Part shown: piece by piece, positions 5,751 to 7,497 of the stretch | Position numbering within the stretch: the first letter of the stretch is position 1 | Layout: each line of letters opens with the position of its first letter | Assembly: GCA_014239005.1 (NCBI GenBank) | Contig: JABAAA010000058.1 | Location: 1-7,497 of the forward strand | DNA length: 7,497 nt | Source: Alphaproteobacteria bacterium | GTDB taxonomy: Bacteria; Pseudomonadota; Alphaproteobacteria; JABAAW01 | Reading direction: 5' to 3' | Notes under the pieces: generated by a model | Seen by the model: the letters and a program-made list of their open reading frames with translations, nothing else | What the model was told of the DNA's origin: nothing | The model's database searches: none | Position numbers and translations under genes: made by a program

Positions 5751-5792
5751 GTCATGGGGTTGGAGTCATGGGGTTGGAGTCATGGTGTTGGG
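5751..5792 (-). repeat. Three 14-base tandem repeats between pstA and pstB
   Basis: On the plus strand the unit GTCATGGGGTTGGA occurs exactly at 5751-5764 and 5765-5778, with a third copy differing at two positions at 5779-5792. It fills most of the 68-base pstA-pstB gap. Each copy carries CATGAC on the minus strand, so it supplies several ATGs just upstream of pstB. No Shine-Dalgarno sequence is visible within it. Confidence 0.85.
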
Positions 5793-5809
5793 GTTTATAG
5801 CGTTGGGTT

Positions 5810-7207
5810 TTATGGCTGTCGTCTTTTTTCAAAGACCTGTCGCAACAGAACAGCGGTGGCGTTCATGGCGACAAGGAAGAGTAGCATGACGAGAATAGCC
5901 GCCGCGGCGCGCGACGAGAAGGCGGGGTCGGGATGGTCTGCCCACAAGAAGATTTGCACCGGCAGCGCGGTTGCAGGATCGAGCGGCGTGTTCGGCGCTT
6001 GTGCGATGAAGGCGACCATGCCGATCATCAATAACGGTGCTGTCTCGCCCAACGCCCGTGCCATGCCGATGATGGCGCCGGTGAGAATGCCCGGCATGGC
6101 TTGCGGCAGGACATGGTGAAGGACGGTCTGGCAGTGCGACGCGCCGAGCGCGAGTCCCGCGTTGCGGATTCCTTCCGGCACGGCTTTGAGCGCGCTGCGT
6201 GCGGTGACGACGATGACGGGCAGGGTCATGAGCGCGAGCACCATGCCTCCGGTAAGCGCTGCCGAGCGCGGCAGCTGCCACCAGTTCAGAAAGACGACGA
6301 GCCCCAGCAAACCGAAGACGATCGAAGGAACGGCGGCGAGGTTGTAGATGGCGACCTCGATGATCGCGCTCAGGCGGTTGCGTGGGGCTAACTCTTCCAA
6401 ATGAACGGCGGTCAGCACGCCGAGCGGAAAAGCGAGCAGGAACGCTGTCAGCAACGCCCAAAACGAACCGACGAGTGCACCGCGAATTCCCGCCGCCGAA
6501 GGAACACGGCTGTCGCTACGCGTGAAGAAGGCAAGGTTGAAACGTTTCGCCACAAGCCCTTTCGATTCCAGCTTTGCCAGCGCGTCGCGTTGCGTTTCCG
6601 AGAGCGCGTCGAGCGCCGCCGCGTCCTCGTCCGCGCGCTCCTCATCCGCTTGTCCATTGTCTTTTTGCCTCTTGTCTTTTTGCCTCTTGTTTTTTTGATA
6701 GCGAAGCACACGCTCGCTCGAAGAAGACAGCGCAAAGGAGAGGGCGAAAGAGTGCAACCGCAAAGAAAGTAGCGAAGAGGCTGGGAGGTTTGCCACCTTC
6801 TGTTTCAAATCGAGCGCTGCCAAGGGCGTCAGCAACGCCCGTCGAGCGCGTCGTTCTCGTGCGCTCGCGCCCCCTCCCAACTCTTGCGCCAACGCCGCGT
6901 CGATCAACCTTCGCGCGTCGCCCTCGGACAGATCGAGCGCGCCCCCAGCCCCCTCCGTCTTCAAAAGGCTCTGCGGCAAGGTCACTTGCAACAACACCTC
7001 ATACTGCGAAAAGGCAGGCAAGGCGCGCGAGACGATAGAAACAAAAAACAACGCCAAGAAGCACACGGCAAACGCGATCGCAGCCTTGCCGTAAAAACGG
7101 TAGCGACGCTCGGCGCGATAACGGCGGCGAAGGCGAGCGTCCGTCGTCAGCATGCTTTGCGGCGAAGATTTTCGATCATTCTTTCGATCATTCTTTCGAT
7201 CATTCAT
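5810..7207 (-). CDS. pstA: Phosphate ABC transporter permease PstA, long form with periplasmic insertion
   Basis: PstA is one of the two inner-membrane channel subunits of the phosphate importer. At 465 residues it is much longer than E. coli PstA (296). A first membrane helix (41-60) is followed by a periplasmic stretch of about 180 residues, as in alphaproteobacterial PstA with a DUF3333-type N-terminal domain. The permease core begins near 240, with helices at about 245-268, 285-307, 317-337, 373-400 and 433-453. The coupling loop that contacts PstB is in GIRNAGLALGASHCQ (346-360), followed by LPQAMPGILTGAI and ARALGETAPLL, the conserved PstA signature. Residues 172-185 are a KDKRQ-type repeat. 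The start is uncertain: the ATG at 7207 overlaps the pstC 3' end by eight bases, has no ribosome-binding sequence and yields an NDRK repeat; an in-frame ATG at 7153 is possible. Confidence 0.93.
   Translation of the reverse strand: MNDRKNDRKNDRKSSPQSMLTTDARLRRRYRAERRYRFYGKAAIAFAVCFLALFFVSIVSRALPAFSQYEVLLQVTLPQSLLKTEGAGGALDLSEGDARRLIDAALAQELGGGASARERRARRALLTPLAALDLKQKVANLPASSLLSLRLHSFALSFALSSSSERVLRYQKNKRQKDKRQKDNGQADEERADEDAAALDALSETQRDALAKLESKGLVAKRFNLAFFTRSDSRVPSAAGIRGALVGSFWALLTAFLLAFPLGVLTAVHLEELAPRNRLSAIIEVAIYNLAAVPSIVFGLLGLVVFLNWWQLPRSAALTGGMVLALMTLPVIVVTARSALKAVPEGIRNAGLALGASHCQTVLHHVLPQAMPGILTGAIIGMARALGETAPLLMIGMVAFIAQAPNTPLDPATALPVQIFLWADHPDPAFSSRAAAAILVMLLFLVAMNATAVLLRQVFEKRRQP
6657..6699 (-). 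repeat. 15-base tandem repeat inside pstA
   Basis: Plus-strand TTGTCTTTTTGCCTC occurs exactly at 6657-6671 and 6672-6686, with a partial third copy to about 6699. It encodes the lysine-rich KNKRQKDKRQKDNGQ segment in the periplasmic insertion of PstA. The unit length is a multiple of three, so copy number can change without breaking the frame. Confidence 0.85.
7170..7205 (-). repeat. Three exact 12-base tandem repeats at the pstC/pstA junction
   Basis: Plus-strand TTTCGATCATTC occurs three times without mismatch at 7170-7181, 7182-7193 and 7194-7205. It covers the end of pstC and the first codons of pstA, encoding NDRK three times. The unit is a multiple of three. It ends exactly at the candidate pstA start codon. 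Confidence 0.92.
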
Positions 7208-7497
7208 AACGTGCGCCCGAACGTCGCGTCGCCATCAACGCCGCGGCGTTGATGACAAGGGTCAAGCAGAACAACAGCATGCCGAGCGCGAAGGCGGAAA
7301 GTGTCTTGCTGCTGTCGAACTCTTGATCGCCGGTCAGCAGGGTGACGATCTGCACGGTGATGGTGGTGGGGGCATCCAACGGGTTGATCGTGAGCTTGGC
7401 AGCCAAGCCCGCCGCCATGACGACGATCATCGTCTCGCCGATCGCGCGCGAGAAAGCCAACAGCACCCCCGCCGCCACCCCCGGCAGGGCTGCGGGC
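7200..7497 (-). CDS. pstC: Phosphate ABC transporter permease PstC, C-terminal part only
   Basis: The last 98 codons of pstC enter from the right edge and end in TGA at 7200-7202; the start lies outside the window. The visible part begins PAALPGVAAGVLLAFSRAIGET, the end of the permease coupling loop and the conserved RAIGET helix start of PstC. It continues through a periplasmic segment with LLTGDQEF and ends in a final membrane helix (about FALGMLLFCLTLVINAAAL) and a short basic tail. PstC pairs with PstA to form the inner-membrane phosphate channel. The 3' end overlaps pstA by eight bases, consistent with one operon. An apparent GTG start at 7478 is internal to the coupling loop and is not the real start. 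Confidence 0.94.
   Translation of the reverse strand, partial: PAALPGVAAGVLLAFSRAIGETMIVVMAAGLAAKLTINPLDAPTTITVQIVTLLTGDQEFDSSKTLSAFALGMLLFCLTLVINAAALMATRRSGARYE

Overview
The window is a single co-directional block. All ten genes I can support lie on the minus strand, so transcription runs from base 7497 towards base 1. Several gene types point to an alphaproteobacterium, perhaps related to Rhodobacterales: a long PstA with a large periplasmic insertion (DUF3333-type), the ihfB-lapA pair, a CbiX chelatase with an MXCXXC motif and a histidine-rich tail, and the type of protein encoded by the last gene. This placement is inference from gene content; there is no rRNA or marker gene to confirm it.

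Right part (about 4098-7497): the phosphate-specific transport operon, in the order pstC (only the 3' end is present), pstA, pstB, phoU. PstC and PstA form the membrane channel, PstB is the ATPase, and PhoU links transporter state to the PhoR/PhoB phosphate response. The promoter and pstS, if present, lie beyond the right edge. The pstC/pstA and pstA/pstB junctions carry short tandem repeats, and pstA, pstB and phoU have no clear Shine-Dalgarno sequence.

Middle part (about 2530-4046): cobK, a precorrin-6A reductase for cobalamin (B12) synthesis, follows phoU and is open in the same frame from phoU's stop codon, with only a TTG as a plausible standard start. Next come ihfB (DNA-bending protein, GTG start, own candidate promoter) and lapA (small two-helix membrane protein).

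Left part (1-2512): cbiX, the cobalt chelatase of the early B12 pathway, is followed after one base by a staphylococcal-nuclease-type lipoprotein gene, and then by an AT-rich gene that runs off the left edge. That last protein belongs to an uncharacterised family with DWSA and GFDFGFGYP motifs. These left-hand genes have strong Shine-Dalgarno sequences and a very G-rich coding strand, unlike the pst genes.

No tRNA, rRNA, CRISPR array, insertion sequence or convincing terminator was seen, and no gene-free stretch exceeds about 90 bases. I did not find a clearly new multi-gene system. The points most worth following up are the composition break at the left edge, the phoU-cobK junction, the repeats at the pst gene junctions, and the coupling of a secreted nuclease to cbiX.
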